The position numbers and the translations under genes are program-made. A stretch of DNA of 64,000 nucleotides from Haloplasma contractile. GTDB taxonomy: Bacteria > Bacillota_I > Bacilli_A > Haloplasmatales > Haloplasmataceae. Below the pieces are notes generated by a model, which made no database searches, was not told the DNA's origin, and saw nothing but the letters and a program-made list of their open reading frames with translations. Positions 27,042-37,218 of this stretch are shown here, in pieces (the stretch's first letter is position 1; each line of letters opens with the position of its first letter). Location of the stretch: NCBI GenBank assembly GCA_016841945.1, contig JAENYC010000017.1, forward strand, positions 1 to 64,000, given 5' to 3'.

Positions 27042-28349
27042 TTATTCTCTAATTCTTGCGATAATTTTGATTGGTGTACCAGAAAACTCAAAATTTTCTC
27101 TTAGTTTATTTATTATAAATCTTTCATATGAAAAATGCAAATATTTTGGATTATTTACAAATAATACAAAAGTTGGTGGTTTTACAGCAACTTGCGTAAT
27201 ATAATAAACCTTTAATTTACCACCATTATGAGTGGGTGCGGGATTTAAACTAGCTGCATCTAAAATGACTTCATTTAATACATTAGTAGCAATGCGTTGG
27301 GTATAATTATCAAAGGATTCTAAAATAGCATCAAATAAGGTATGAATCCTTTTATTCTCTTTTGCACTAAGAAAGACAATGGGTGCATAGTCCAAAAATA
27401 GAAATTCCCTTCTTATTTTATCTACCCATTGTTTCATTGTTTTTGTGTCTTTTTCAATCGCATCCCATTTGTTTACACACAATATCACTGCCTTATGTTG
27501 ATTATGCGCATAACCAGCTATTCGTTTATCATACTCAATAATACCTTCTTCTGCATTTATTATTGACACGCAAACATCACTTCGTTCAATTGCAGACATC
27601 GCTCGGATTACACTGTATTTTTCAGTATTTTCATATACTTTTCCCTTTTTTCTCATTCCAGCAGTATCTATTACGACATAGTCTCGTCCATCTTTTTTAA
27701 ATGGTGTATCGATGGCATCCCTTGTGGTACCTGCAATATCACTTACAATGACTCTTTCTTCTCCTAAAAGTACATTGGTTAAAGAAGATTTCCCTACATT
27801 TGGTCTACCAATTAAAGAAAATTTAATCGTTTTCTCATCATATTGAATCACTTCTTTCTTTGGTAATTTTTGAATGATGACATCTAATAAATCACCAAAT
27901 CCAATCCCATGAGTAGAAGAAACTGGTATAACATCGGAAAATCCCAATGCATAAAATTCATAGACATTTTCTTTAAAACTAATATCATCTACTTTATTCA
28001 CGACACAAATGACTTCTTTTTTACTTTTATACAATAAATTCGCCACAAAATCATCTGTAGAAGTCAGTCCATCACGAACATTACAGACCAGTAAAATAAC
28101 ATCAGCTTCATTTATTGCAACCTCTGCCTGTTCTTTTATTTGCGTCAAAATGGGTTCTTTAGAAATTTCTATTCCACCAGTATCTATTAGATGAAATTTA
28201 TTTCCTAACCATTCTCCCTCAGCATATATTCTATCCCTCGTTACCCCTGGTGTATCTTCCACAATGGATAACCTTTGTCCTATTATCCTATTAAAAATAG
28301 TGGACTTCCCACAATTAGGACGTCCCACTATCGCAACTTTTGGCAACAT
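27042..28349 (-). CDS. der: Ribosome-biogenesis GTPase Der (EngA)
   Basis: Two tandem GTPase domains and a KH-like tail (435 aa), acting in 50S subunit maturation. The P-loops GRPNCGKST (residues 8-16) and GRPNVGKSS (about 180), the DTPG and DTAG G3 motifs, and NKVD and NKWD G4 motifs are all intact. It lies between the S1-domain gene and gpsA, as in Bacillus. Confidence 0.96.
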   Translation of the reverse strand: MLPKVAIVGRPNCGKSTIFNRIIGQRLSIVEDTPGVTRDRIYAEGEWLGNKFHLIDTGGIEISKEPILTQIKEQAEVAINEADVILLVCNVRDGLTSTDDFVANLLYKSKKEVICVVNKVDDISFKENVYEFYALGFSDVIPVSSTHGIGFGDLLDVIIQKLPKKEVIQYDEKTIKFSLIGRPNVGKSSLTNVLLGEERVIVSDIAGTTRDAIDTPFKKDGRDYVVIDTAGMRKKGKVYENTEKYSVIRAMSAIERSDVCVSIINAEEGIIEYDKRIAGYAHNQHKAVILCVNKWDAIEKDTKTMKQWVDKIRREFLFLDYAPIVFLSAKENKRIHTLFDAILESFDNYTQRIATNVLNEVILDAASLNPAPTHNGGKLKVYYITQVAVKPPTFVLFVNNPKYLHFSYERFIINKLRENFEFSGTPIKIIARIRE

Positions 28350-28368
28350 ACGTTTTCACCTGCATTTT

Positions 28369-29784
28369 TTATTCTTCGTCGTCGTTTAATAAATCTTTCA
28401 GCTTATCTCCAAACATGTCACCCAATGTATTTTGTTTCACTTGTTCTTGTTCTTTCATATATTTTAGATATTCTTTACGTTCTGCATCTTCTTTAATACG
28501 ACGAATACTCACAACTAATTTTTGTTCTTTAGGATTAAATTCTAGCACCTTAACCTTTACTTTTTGTCCAATATGTAACTCATCCTCAGCACTTGTAATT
28601 CTCTTTTCCCCTGTAACATGATTTCTAGGCAAAAACCCTTTAATATCTTCTACATAAGAAACAATGGCATCATTTCCTTCAAAACCAACGACTTCCATCT
28701 CTACGATATCATATTGTTTTAAACCACAGGTAAACCAAGGATTATCTTTTAATGCGCTTACGGATAATGATAATTTTTCATTATTAGGATCAATACGAAG
28801 GACTTTTACCTTTATCTTTTGACCTTCTTCAATATGGTCAAACATATTCACATTAGGATCATATGAATATTCACTTTTATGTAGTAAACCATCTACGTGA
28901 GGATAAACATTAATAAATGCGCCGAAATCAGTAATACGAACGATGGTTCCTTCAATCACATCTCCCTCTTTGACATTCTGTCCAACAACTTCCCATGGTT
29001 TTGGAAGTAATGCTTTCATAGAATATAAAACTTGTAATTTATCATCATTTTTATCGATGACTTTTACATTTACTTTATCTCCTATTTTTGCGACTTCAGA
29101 GACATTTTCAAATGGTAGATGTGAGATTTCTCTTAATGGTACTAATCCTTGGTAGTTATGTGCAACAACTAATAGACCATACCGTTCAACCCTCACAACT
29201 TCTCCTTCATAAACAGCATCTTTTTCAATCGCCTTATAATTTTTTAATTTTTCTTTAAAATGTTCATGGGCAATCACTGCTCTTCTTGATACAACAATTT
29301 TCATTCCTCTTCGGTTCTTTTTCATATCGATGATTTTGACTTTAATTGTTTGATCAAGCAGTGATTCTCCATCAAAATTAGCATCTACATCAACTTCATT
29401 TTTAGGCATAATACAGTCTACGCCATAAATATTGACGATAAATACACTCTTTTGTGACTTAACCACTTTACCTGACACGGTATTTTTGTGACGATACTTA
29501 TTTTTTAATTTTTGGATGTTTTGTTCCATCTCAATACCAATTCGTGACAATAACGCTTCTTCATCTGTCAATTTATTGATTTTAGCTTTGATTTTGTCAC
29601 CCACTTGATACATTTCTTTTGCGCTATCCACATCCTTCAAGGTCAATTGATTTAAATAAATCTTCCCTTCTGTTGCATATTGAAAATCAACTAATACTTC
29701 ATTATCGGTTACATGAATAACTTCTCCTTCAATAATTTGTCCTACTCTAAATTTTTTGATGTTGTAAATTGTGTTTTCACTCAT
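28369..29784 (-). CDS. S1 RNA-binding domain protein (RpsA/YpfD-like)
   Basis: RNA-binding protein of 471 residues with five recognisable S1 beta-barrels: about residues 10-75, 95-165, 185-255, 270-345 and 355-430. Domains 3 and 4 are the best (YEGEVVRVERYGLLVVAHNY; EGTIVRITDFGAFINVYPHV). The tail is acidic and ends in NDDEE. It is longer than B. subtilis YpfD (four S1 domains) and shorter than E. coli S1 (six). It lies one base after cmk and before der, the conserved cmk-rpsA-der order. Confidence 0.9.
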   Translation of the reverse strand: MSENTIYNIKKFRVGQIIEGEVIHVTDNEVLVDFQYATEGKIYLNQLTLKDVDSAKEMYQVGDKIKAKINKLTDEEALLSRIGIEMEQNIQKLKNKYRHKNTVSGKVVKSQKSVFIVNIYGVDCIMPKNEVDVDANFDGESLLDQTIKVKIIDMKKNRRGMKIVVSRRAVIAHEHFKEKLKNYKAIEKDAVYEGEVVRVERYGLLVVAHNYQGLVPLREISHLPFENVSEVAKIGDKVNVKVIDKNDDKLQVLYSMKALLPKPWEVVGQNVKEGDVIEGTIVRITDFGAFINVYPHVDGLLHKSEYSYDPNVNMFDHIEEGQKIKVKVLRIDPNNEKLSLSVSALKDNPWFTCGLKQYDIVEMEVVGFEGNDAIVSYVEDIKGFLPRNHVTGEKRITSAEDELHIGQKVKVKVLEFNPKEQKLVVSIRRIKEDAERKEYLKYMKEQEQVKQNTLGDMFGDKLKDLLNDDEE

Positions 29785-29785
29785 T

Positions 29786-30445
29786 TTAAGTCACCTTCCC
29801 TAAAATTATACCAGTCATTTTATTTACCACTTCATCAATTGTAAGATTAGATGTATCAATTTCATAAGCATCATTTGCTTTCTTTAATGGATTTAATTCA
29901 CGATTTGAATCAAAATTATCGCGTTTAATAATTTCATCCTTTATATCATCTAAACTTACTTCCATATTTTTCTTGTTTAATTCTAAATATCTTCTTTTAG
30001 CTCTTTCATCAACAGAGGCAGTTAAATAGAATTTATAATCAGCGTCTTTTAATACATTCGTTCCAATATCTCTTCCATCCATAATGACATTAGTATTTAA
30101 AGCAATTTCTCTTTGCATAGGAACTATTTTATCACGTACAACTTTTTTTGACGAAACAATAGACACCGCATTTGAAACGTCCCGTTCTCTAATTTTTTTA
30201 GTAATATTCTCTTCATCCACAAAAACTTGATTATCATTTTTAAAATTCAGTTGAATGGTATCTAAGAATTTATATTCATCTTCATCATGAATATCAATAT
30301 TTAATTGTAATGCTTTATATGTAATAGCACGATACATCGCACCAGTATCTACATAAACATATTTTAATTTTTTAGCCAACTTTTTCGCAATAGTACTTTT
30401 ACCTGCTCCTGCTGGTCCATCGATTGCTACACTAATATATTCCAT
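29786..30445 (-). CDS. cmk: Cytidylate kinase
   Basis: Phosphorylates CMP and dCMP (219 aa). The P-loop GPAGAGKSTIAKKLAKKL (residues 10-27), VDTGAMYRAITY (about residues 32-43), the MDGRDIGTNV motif (about 120-129) and KRDNFDSNRELNPLKKA near the end are diagnostic. It heads a cmk-S1-der-gpsA series and follows an unknown tail-anchored protein by eight bases. Confidence 0.96.
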   Translation of the reverse strand: MEYISVAIDGPAGAGKSTIAKKLAKKLKYVYVDTGAMYRAITYKALQLNIDIHDEDEYKFLDTIQLNFKNDNQVFVDEENITKKIRERDVSNAVSIVSSKKVVRDKIVPMQREIALNTNVIMDGRDIGTNVLKDADYKFYLTASVDERAKRRYLELNKKNMEVSLDDIKDEIIKRDNFDSNRELNPLKKANDAYEIDTSNLTIDEVVNKMTGIILGKVT

Positions 30446-30453
30446 GACTCCTC

Positions 30454-31218
30454 CTAAATATTCATACTTTTTAGTTGTTGTTGAATAAAATCTAAGATGA
30501 AATCTTTATATACATATCCTGCAATACCTAGAAGAATTAAGATAATGATTATCCAAATCCATTTGGAATGACTTTTTTTAACCTCTAAATCCTTATATTC
30601 TTCTTTTTTATTTTCGATTATATCTTTTGTTTCCTCTTCTATTATATCATCATTCATCATTTTATTCATATTGCGTTCTAATTGGGAATCATCATATTGA
30701 GCTTTATTTGAAGAATTTTGATTAATATCTTGAATTAGACTTTGTAGTAAAGATTTTTGATCTTTAGAATTCAATATTTCTTGTTCACTTGTTTTTATTA
30801 AATCTGAAATATTAAATGGTTCTTCTTTTATTTCAGTTTTTTCTATTTCTTCTTGATCAACCTTCTCTTCTACTTCTTCTAGCTCCTCACTATTATCTTC
30901 TTCATTACTTTCAATTTTATTAATATATCTTTTTTTCATATCCTCTATATAATCATATAAAGTTTTAATTTCATCAGTTGGTTTTATTTCTAAAAAATGT
31001 TTTAAATTCTCAACTAAAGAATTGGTATTAATCTCAATATTTTGATCATTTTTACTTCTATAACGTCTTACAATTTTTGATAAATTTTCTTGATGTTGAG
31101 GTAATAAATCAATATCATGACCTATAATTATTGATTCTTGATTGTTTTTTTGAAACATATGAGGTGTTTTAATCGATTGCCTTCTATCACTATTTAGTTC
31201 GTTGTTTTTATTGCTCAT
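30454..31218 (-). CDS. Acidic tail-anchored protein of unknown function
   Basis: A 254-residue protein whose first 210 residues are hydrophilic, very rich in Glu, Asn, Asp and Lys and largely disordered or coiled-coil (several Glu-rich stretches near residues 100-135). Near the C terminus one transmembrane helix (WIWIIIILILLGIAGYVYK, about residues 218-236) is followed by a short tail. With no signal peptide it should be tail-anchored, with the bulk in the cytoplasm. It lies in front of cmk with an eight-base gap. I do not recognise the family. Confidence 0.65.
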   Translation of the reverse strand: MSNKNNELNSDRRQSIKTPHMFQKNNQESIIIGHDIDLLPQHQENLSKIVRRYRSKNDQNIEINTNSLVENLKHFLEIKPTDEIKTLYDYIEDMKKRYINKIESNEEDNSEELEEVEEKVDQEEIEKTEIKEEPFNISDLIKTSEQEILNSKDQKSLLQSLIQDINQNSSNKAQYDDSQLERNMNKMMNDDIIEEETKDIIENKKEEYKDLEVKKSHSKWIWIIIILILLGIAGYVYKDFILDFIQQQLKSMNI

Positions 31219-31361
31219 AATGAATCACCCTTTAAAAATATATCATTAGAATTATAGCACATTTTCACTCATTTTATAATAGATTTTCAAGATTTTTGCA
31301 TTAATTAAAAAATTCTTTATCATAATAAAAAGAAAATAAGAAAAAAAATCTTGTTATTTAT

Positions 31362-31390
31362 TTGCCTAAAAAACCAAATTTTGCTATAAT
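31362..31390 (+). promoter_or_regulatory. Promoter of hppA
   Basis: TTGCCT, 17 bases, TATAAT, with TGC directly before the -10 (extended -10). It lies 41 bases upstream of the start codon; AGGAGGAG follows before the ATG. Confidence 0.75.
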
Positions 31391-31431
31391 TCTAATGTTA
31401 CATATCTTAACTATTAGGAGGAGAAATTAAC

Positions 31432-33540
31432 ATGGCAAACTTAATTTATGCAGCTGTTGCAATAGGATTAATCGCTTTATTATATGCATTTGTTTTAAAC
31501 AATCGTATAAAAAGAGCACCTCAAGGCACTGAAAAGATGAAAGAACTCCAATCTTATATCAGTGAAGGCGCAATGGCTTTCTTAAAACGTGAATATAAAG
31601 TCCTAATTATCTTTGCAATTATATTATTTGCAACAATTGGATTATTAACATCGAATATTGGTGAAGGCGCTAATCCTACAAATGGATGGTTAACGGCTGT
31701 CAACTTTTTATTTGGAGCACTTCTATCTGCATTAGCAGGGTTCTTCGGAATGAAGGCAGCAACTAACGCTAACGCGCGAACTGCCGCTGCTGCTAAAGAA
31801 AGCGGAATGAATAAAGCACTATCGATTGCTTTTAGTGGAGGTTCTGTAATGGGAATGGCCGTTGTTGGGCTAGGTCTATTTGGAATCTCAATCATCTATG
31901 GAATTGAAACCTTAATATTTGAAGAGGTTAGTATTCAAAATGTTATCAGTGGATTTGGATTAGGTGCATCATCTATTGCCTTATTCGGACGTGTTGGTGG
32001 CGGTATCTATACAAAAGCAGCTGATGTTGGTGCTGACTTAGTCGGTAAAGTAGAAGCGGGTATCCCTGAGGATGACCCTCGTAATCCTGCCGTTATTGCT
32101 GACAATGTAGGAGATAATGTCGGTGATGTAGCAGGAATGGGCGCTGATTTATTTGAATCCTATGTGGGGTCAATCATCGCGGCTATTACATTAGGTATAA
32201 CATTATTTACTAAAGCAGTCAACGGTAATATGGATAATTCAGAAGCATTATATGATGCTTTTAACGCACTTGCACAAAACGCTAATGGTGAAGTATTTGC
32301 TGCGTTATTCCCTATTTTTATCGCAGCTAGTGGCATTATCGCGGCCATTATCGGATCACTATTTGTTCGTGGTGATGAAAAAACAGATCCTCACAAGGCT
32401 TTAAAAAATGGGACAAACATATCAGCCCTTTTAATTATCTTAGCATCTGCTTTATTAAGTTACTTATTATTCGATTCATTTAGACCTTTCTATGCAATTG
32501 TTTCAGGACTTGCAGTGGGGTTAATCATTGGATACCTAACAGAAATTTATACCTCTAGTGATCATCGTTCGGTTAAAAAAATTGCGGATCAATCAAAAAC
32601 AGGTCCAGCGACTACCATCATTTCTGGTTTAGCTGTTGGAATGGAATCGACTGCACTTCCAATCTTAGTAATCGGTGCTGGTACATTAGTTGCTTATCAA
32701 TTTGCTGGACTTTATGGAATTGCACTTGCTGCTGTTGGTATGTTATCAATTGTAGGAAATACTGTGGCTGTTGATGCTTATGGACCAATTGCTGATAACG
32801 CCGGTGGAATTGCTGAAATGGCAGAACTACCTGATGAGGTTCGTGAAATTACCGATAAATTAGATTCAGTTGGCAATACAACCGCCGCAATTGGTAAAGG
32901 ATTTGCGATTGGTTCTGCCGCACTCACAGCACTTGCATTATTCTCAGCTTATGCTGAGGTCGCTGGATTAACAGATGCTGCTATCTCTTTACTTAATCCA
33001 CAAGTGATTGTAGGATTATTAATCGGTGCGATGCTACCATTCTTATTCTCAGCGATGACGATGATGTCAGTTGGGAAGGCTGCTTTTCAAATGATTGAGG
33101 AAGTTCGTCGTCAATTCCGTGAAATTCCTGGCATTATGGAAGGAAAAGGTAAACCTGAATATGCAAAATGTGTCGATATCTCAACTGGTGCTGCAATTAA
33201 AGAAATGTTAATACCAGGTGTATTAGCAGTTGCCGCTCCATTACTTGTTGGATATATTCTAGGTGCTGCTGCTTTAGGTGGGCTATTAGCAGGTGCTTTA
33301 GCTTCAGGAATCATGATGGCAATCTTTATGGCAAATGCCGGTGGCGCTTGGGATAACGCTAAGAAATTTATTGAAGCAGATGGGCGTAAAGGCACTGAAG
33401 AACACAAAGCAGCTGTTGTTGGTGATACCGTTGGTGATCCATTCAAAGATACTTCAGGGCCATCAATAAATATTTTAATTAAACTGATGACCATTGTATC
33501 TTTAGTATTTGCATCATTATTCGGTGCTGGATTATTTTAA
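31432..33540 (+). CDS. hppA: Membrane-bound K+-dependent proton- (or Na+-) pumping pyrophosphatase
   Basis: Sixteen-helix V-type pyrophosphatase (702 aa) that uses PPi hydrolysis to pump cations. The catalytic loop [20 protein letters not shown] and the [20 protein letters not shown] segment (near residues 200-235) carry the PPi/Mg ligands; [13 protein letters not shown] and [15 protein letters not shown] are further active-site loops. [18 protein letters not shown] has Ala where K+-independent enzymes have Lys, so K+ stimulation is expected. Whether H+ or Na+ is pumped is not settled here. It is a monocistronic gene with its own promoter and terminator. Confidence 0.95.
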   Translation: MANLIYAAVAIGLIALLYAFVLNNRIKRAPQGTEKMKELQSYISEGAMAFLKREYKVLIIFAIILFATIGLLTSNIGEGANPTNGWLTAVNFLFGALLSALAGFFGMKAATNANARTAAAAKESGMNKALSIAFSGGSVMGMAVVGLGLFGISIIYGIETLIFEEVSIQNVISGFGLGASSIALFGRVGGGIYTKAADVGADLVGKVEAGIPEDDPRNPAVIADNVGDNVGDVAGMGADLFESYVGSIIAAITLGITLFTKAVNGNMDNSEALYDAFNALAQNANGEVFAALFPIFIAASGIIAAIIGSLFVRGDEKTDPHKALKNGTNISALLIILASALLSYLLFDSFRPFYAIVSGLAVGLIIGYLTEIYTSSDHRSVKKIADQSKTGPATTIISGLAVGMESTALPILVIGAGTLVAYQFAGLYGIALAAVGMLSIVGNTVAVDAYGPIADNAGGIAEMAELPDEVREITDKLDSVGNTTAAIGKGFAIGSAALTALALFSAYAEVAGLTDAAISLLNPQVIVGLLIGAMLPFLFSAMTMMSVGKAAFQMIEEVRRQFREIPGIMEGKGKPEYAKCVDISTGAAIKEMLIPGVLAVAAPLLVGYILGAAALGGLLAGALASGIMMAIFMANAGGAWDNAKKFIEADGRKGTEEHKAAVVGDTVGDPFKDTSGPSINILIKLMTIVSLVFASLFGAGLF

Positions 33541-33559
33541 TAGATATAAGAGAAGAAAT

Positions 33560-33591
33560 AAGAGACTGAAAAATTTTTCAGTCTCTTTCTT
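33560..33591. terminator. Bidirectional terminator between hppA and rluB
   Basis: AAGAGACTGAAAA and TTTTCAGTCTCTT form a perfect long stem with T-rich sequence on both sides, serving the two convergent genes. Confidence 0.9.
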
Positions 33592-33595
33592 AATG

Positions 33596-34357
33596 TCAAT
33601 ATTTTCTTAAATCATAGTGTTTTAATTTATCTTTAAATTTTGCTTGTACATATAATTTTTTTACTTCGTGTATCTTTAATCGTCTAAATTCACCTGGTTT
33701 TAATCCCACAACATCTAAAAAGGCATATTTTTCTCTTCTTAATTTTTTAACCGGGTGCCCGATGGCATCAAACATTAGTTTTACTTGATGATATTTTCCT
33801 TCATGAATGGTAATTCTTACTTGTGAAGATTTGTTCTTTTTATCAACACTCACCAGTGTTGCTTTTGCTTTTGAAGTTTTATAGTCATCTAATTCTATCC
33901 CACTTCTTAATTTCATTAAATCACTGCTATCCACAATTCCATCACACCTAACCAAATAAACTTTATCTATTTCATTATTTGGATGCATTAATAAATTTGC
34001 AAGGTCTCCATCATTTGTGATAATAAGTGCACCGGTTACATCATAATCGAGTCTTCCAACAGGAAAAACGCGTTCTGTGACACCTTTTTCACGTAGATAA
34101 TCAACAACTACTTTTCTATCCAAATCATCTTTTACAGCTGAAATACAACCCGCTGGTTTATTGATAATAAAATATACTTTTTCTTCGCTTTCAATCTTTA
34201 CTCCATCTACTTCAACTAAATCATTATGAGATACTTTCGTCCCAAGTTCTGTCACGACTTTATGATTTACTTTTACTCTACCGTCTACTATCATTTGTTC
34301 TGCTTTTCTTCGACTGGCTTTCCCGCTTCTTGCGATCACTTTTTGTAATCTTTCCAT
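33596..34357 (-). CDS. rluB: Pseudouridine synthase RluB/RsuA family
   Basis: Makes pseudouridine in rRNA (253 aa). An S4 RNA-binding domain comes first (MERLQKVIARSGKASRRKAE, residues 1-60) and then the catalytic domain with the aspartate in GRLDYDVTGALIITNDG (about residues 102-118). Bacillus-type RluB, near spmA/spmB, is the closest match by position: spmB lies some 4 kb away here, with a methionine transporter and an ATPase gene inserted. RsuA (16S) is the alternative. Confidence 0.88.
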   Translation of the reverse strand: MERLQKVIARSGKASRRKAEQMIVDGRVKVNHKVVTELGTKVSHNDLVEVDGVKIESEEKVYFIINKPAGCISAVKDDLDRKVVVDYLREKGVTERVFPVGRLDYDVTGALIITNDGDLANLLMHPNNEIDKVYLVRCDGIVDSSDLMKLRSGIELDDYKTSKAKATLVSVDKKNKSSQVRITIHEGKYHQVKLMFDAIGHPVKKLRREKYAFLDVVGLKPGEFRRLKIHEVKKLYVQAKFKDKLKHYDLRKY

Positions 34358-34423
34358 TTTATCACCTTCATCTATATTCTACAACAATAACCTTATTTTA
34401 CACAATACAAAGTAAAAAGTCAT

Positions 34424-34452
34424 TAAAAAATCCCACATAATATGGGATTTTA
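34424..34452 (-). terminator. Intrinsic terminator of the met transporter operon
   Basis: AAAATCCCATATTATGTGGGATTTTTT on the minus strand, directly after metQ. Confidence 0.88.
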
Positions 34453-34455
34453 ATA

Positions 34456-35286
34456 TTATTCCGCTGGAATCACAGCACCTTCATAAGTATCTAATATAAA
34501 TTGTTTCATTTCATCCGATTTTAACACCTCTACTAAGGCTTGAATTTTAGGACTTGATTCATCCCCATTTCTTACACCGATGATATTGACATAGGGATTA
34601 TCCACTGTCCCATCTTCTAATGCGAGGGCATCTTCTAATGGATTTAAATCACCATCTAATGCATAATTGGTGTTAATTAATACAATAACATTATCTTCTG
34701 TATTATACGTTGTAACTAACATGCCTGGGTCTACATCATTCCTAAAATTTAAATTCTTTGGATTTGTTGCTAAAAAGTCTTCAATTTGACTAACAGATAC
34801 ATCACTTGGTGTGACACCATCGTTTAAAGTAATCAATCCTTTTTCAACCAATAAGGCAACAAGACGAGGTTCATCACTCACTGAATTACTCATAATAACG
34901 GTTGCACCATCTGCAATGTCATCTAAACTATTAAATGATGTAGAATAAATACCAATTGGTTCAATATGAATACCACCTGCATTTACAATATCCGTATCAT
35001 ATTGTTCATTATATTGATTTAAATATGGAATGTGTTGAAAATAGTTTGCATCTAGCTCACCCTCTGTTAAATTCTTGTTTGGAAAGATATAGTCTTGATA
35101 TTTAATAATTTCAAGTTGATATCCTTTTTCTTCTAACAAGGGCTTAGCTCTTTCTAATATTTCAGCATGGGGTGTATAAGAAGAACCCACTATAATTGTG
35201 TTTTCTTGATTCACTTTTTCTTTACTACATGCTGATAAAATACTTACTAATAAAATGGTTAAAAATAAAATAATTGATTTTTTCAT
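34456..35286 (-). CDS. metQ: Methionine ABC transporter substrate-binding lipoprotein
   Basis: NLPA-type lipoprotein (276 aa). A signal peptide ends at the lipobox SILSAC (Cys20), so it is membrane-anchored outside. The mature part begins with the usual short linker, IIVGSSYTPHAEILERAKPLL and then LTEGELDANYFQHIPYLNQY, the methionine-binding fold. It is last of the metN-metI-metQ operon controlled by a SAM-I riboswitch. Confidence 0.94.
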   Translation of the reverse strand: MKKSIILFLTILLVSILSACSKEKVNQENTIIVGSSYTPHAEILERAKPLLEEKGYQLEIIKYQDYIFPNKNLTEGELDANYFQHIPYLNQYNEQYDTDIVNAGGIHIEPIGIYSTSFNSLDDIADGATVIMSNSVSDEPRLVALLVEKGLITLNDGVTPSDVSVSQIEDFLATNPKNLNFRNDVDPGMLVTTYNTEDNVIVLINTNYALDGDLNPLEDALALEDGTVDNPYVNIIGVRNGDESSPKIQALVEVLKSDEMKQFILDTYEGAVIPAE

Positions 35287-35298
35287 TCTTTTTCTCTC

Positions 35299-35958
35299 CT
35301 ATCTTTTATCTACTAGTTTAGTGAATGAATCACCGATTAATTGAATGATAAATACAATGCCTAAAATGATGAGGGTTGATACAAAGGTAATTTCATATCG
35401 CCCTCTTTGAAACCCATCCATATACGCGAGTTGACCTAATCCTCCAGCGCCAATAATACCAGCAAGGGCTGTATACCCCACTAACATGACACAAGTGACA
35501 GTGATACCGGATAATAAGGCCGGTAATGATTCTGGTATGAGCACTTTATAGATAACTTGTATCGTATTAGCGCCCATTGCTTTACTGGCCTCTATAACGC
35601 CTTTATCCACTTCCTTAAGGCCTATGACCACTAACCTTGCATAAAATGGTGCAGCGCCCACAATAAGCGCTGGTAAAGCGGCTGTAGGCCCTAACATCGT
35701 ACCCACAAGGAGTTTTGTGTAAGGAACTAATAATATAATGAGAATCACAAATGGTATGGAACGAAAAACATTTACCAGTGAAGAGATGATTCCATTGGTT
35801 AATTTTAATAATAAATGGTTTTTCTTTGATGTTAAAAACAAAATAAGTCCAATTAATAATCCAAGAAAGAAAGTGATAATAGTTGTCCATAAGGTCATAT
35901 AAAGTGTTTCTTTTAAGGCTTCAAACATCATGTTCCAATCGATATTATTGAGTTTCAT
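35299..35958 (-). CDS. metI: Methionine ABC transporter permease
   Basis: Five-helix permease (219 aa) with the coupling-helix EAA motif EASKAMGANTIQVIYKVLIP (about residues 122-141). Overlaps the end of metN by 14 bases and precedes metQ by 12, so the three subunits are made together. Confidence 0.94.
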   Translation of the reverse strand: MKLNNIDWNMMFEALKETLYMTLWTTIITFFLGLLIGLILFLTSKKNHLLLKLTNGIISSLVNVFRSIPFVILIILLVPYTKLLVGTMLGPTAALPALIVGAAPFYARLVVIGLKEVDKGVIEASKAMGANTIQVIYKVLIPESLPALLSGITVTCVMLVGYTALAGIIGAGGLGQLAYMDGFQRGRYEITFVSTLIILGIVFIIQLIGDSFTKLVDKR

Positions 35959-36958
35959 TTGTGATCACCTCTACTATTACGCCCACAGATTTTAAATAGC
36001 TGAGTGCTTCATTAACATGATTTCCTATCATCTGTACATGTAAAACACCATAAGAACCATTGTTGGTTTGAATCACCTTTCCCTGAAGGATATTAACCAT
36101 AACATCAAATTTACGTATAACAGTTGATATTAGCGGTTTACTCGCTTCATCTTTTATAAATTTTAATAATACGAGAGGGCCTTCAGGATATTTCTTTACA
36201 AGATGAGAAATAGATAATTCTTGTTCTTCAGCACTTTGTATTTGTTTAACAAAATTCTTTGTTGTTTGTTTTTTAGGATAGGTAAAAACATCTAAAACCG
36301 GACCTGTTTCAATCACTTCACCCTTTTCTAAAACAGCTAAACGATGACATATTTTTTTAATGACATGCATTTCATGGGTAATTAACACAATTGTTAACCC
36401 TAATTTCTCATTAATATCTTTTAATAAATCCAAAATAGCGTTCGTTGTTTCAGGGTCTAGCGCAGATGTAATTTCATCACACAATAAAACTTCAGGAAAA
36501 ATAGCAAGGGCGCGTGCAATCCCTACCCGTTGCTTTTGTCCACCACTTAATTGACTCGGATAAGCATTTTCTTTCCCAACAAGTCCTACTAATTGAATGA
36601 GTTCTAATACACACTTGTTAATTTCATTCTTATTAACTCTTGCGATTTCTAAAGGAAATGCGATATTTTCATAAACCGTTCTTGACCAAAGAAGATTAAA
36701 ATGTTGAAATATCATCCCCATTTTCTGTCTCATCAAACGTAGGTCCTTCTTTTTCATCAATGTCAAATCTTTATTATTTACCATGACTTTACCCGATGTT
36801 GGTTCTTCTAATAAATTAATCATTCTGATTAATGTACTCTTCCCTGCACCACTATAGCCAATGATTCCAAAGATTTCTCCTTTATTAATCTTGATATCAA
36901 CCTCATTAACCGCTACTGTATTTTGAAATGTTTTTGTTAGATTTTTTAGTGTAATCAA
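35945..36958 (-). CDS. metN: Methionine ABC transporter ATP-binding protein
   Basis: ATPase of the MetNIQ importer (337 aa). Walker A GYSGAGKST (about residues 34-42), signature LSGGQKQR, Walker B LLCDEITSALDP and a C-terminal NIL/C2 regulatory domain (from about residue 255) that lets methionine inhibit transport. The start is TTG, seven bases after AAAGGAGG. Transcription is controlled by the SAM-I riboswitch just upstream. Confidence 0.94.
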   Translation of the reverse strand: MITLKNLTKTFQNTVAVNEVDIKINKGEIFGIIGYSGAGKSTLIRMINLLEEPTSGKVMVNNKDLTLMKKKDLRLMRQKMGMIFQHFNLLWSRTVYENIAFPLEIARVNKNEINKCVLELIQLVGLVGKENAYPSQLSGGQKQRVGIARALAIFPEVLLCDEITSALDPETTNAILDLLKDINEKLGLTIVLITHEMHVIKKICHRLAVLEKGEVIETGPVLDVFTYPKKQTTKNFVKQIQSAEEQELSISHLVKKYPEGPLVLLKFIKDEASKPLISTVIRKFDVMVNILQGKVIQTNNGSYGVLHVQMIGNHVNEALSYLKSVGVIVEVITNETQ

Positions 36959-36981
36959 TAGATATCCTCCTTTATATAAAA

Positions 36982-37016
36982 TAAAAACCCTATCTACATA
37001 AGCAGAAAGGGTTTTA
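36982..37016 (-). terminator. Riboswitch expression-platform terminator
   Basis: AAAACCCTTTCTGCTTATG... pairs with ...AGGGTTTT followed by TAT on the minus strand. It lies between the SAM-I aptamer and metN and is the regulated terminator. Confidence 0.85.
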
Positions 37017-37026
37017 ATATCAATCT

Positions 37027-37130
37027 ACTTATCTATCATGGATTAACCATGCAGGAATTAGCACCTTTTCAATTTTCATTGAAGGTTGCTGGGCGTCAAC
37101 GGGCCAGTCCCTCAGCCGCTCTGGATAAGT
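37027..37130 (-). promoter_or_regulatory. SAM-I (S-box) riboswitch
   Basis: Read on the minus strand, the class-defining elements occur in order: ACTTATC (P1 5' side), AGAGCGGCTGAGGGACTGG, GACGCCCAGCAACC, GGTGCTAATTCC, and GATAAGT (P1 3' side). P1 pairs ACTTATC with GATAAGT. When SAM binds, the downstream terminator should form and shut off metNIQ. Confidence 0.95.
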
Positions 37131-37152
37131 TATTTATTTAATTTTATAAATA

Positions 37153-37180
37153 ATTATATTCTAAATATATAAAATGTCAA
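37153..37180 (-). promoter_or_regulatory. Promoter of the SAM riboswitch / metNIQ operon
   Basis: Near-consensus TTGACA, 16 bases, TATAAT on the minus strand, immediately upstream of the aptamer. Confidence 0.85.
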
Positions 37181-37218
37181 CACTTTTCACACATTTGTTT
37201 AATGATAACGTTTTACTA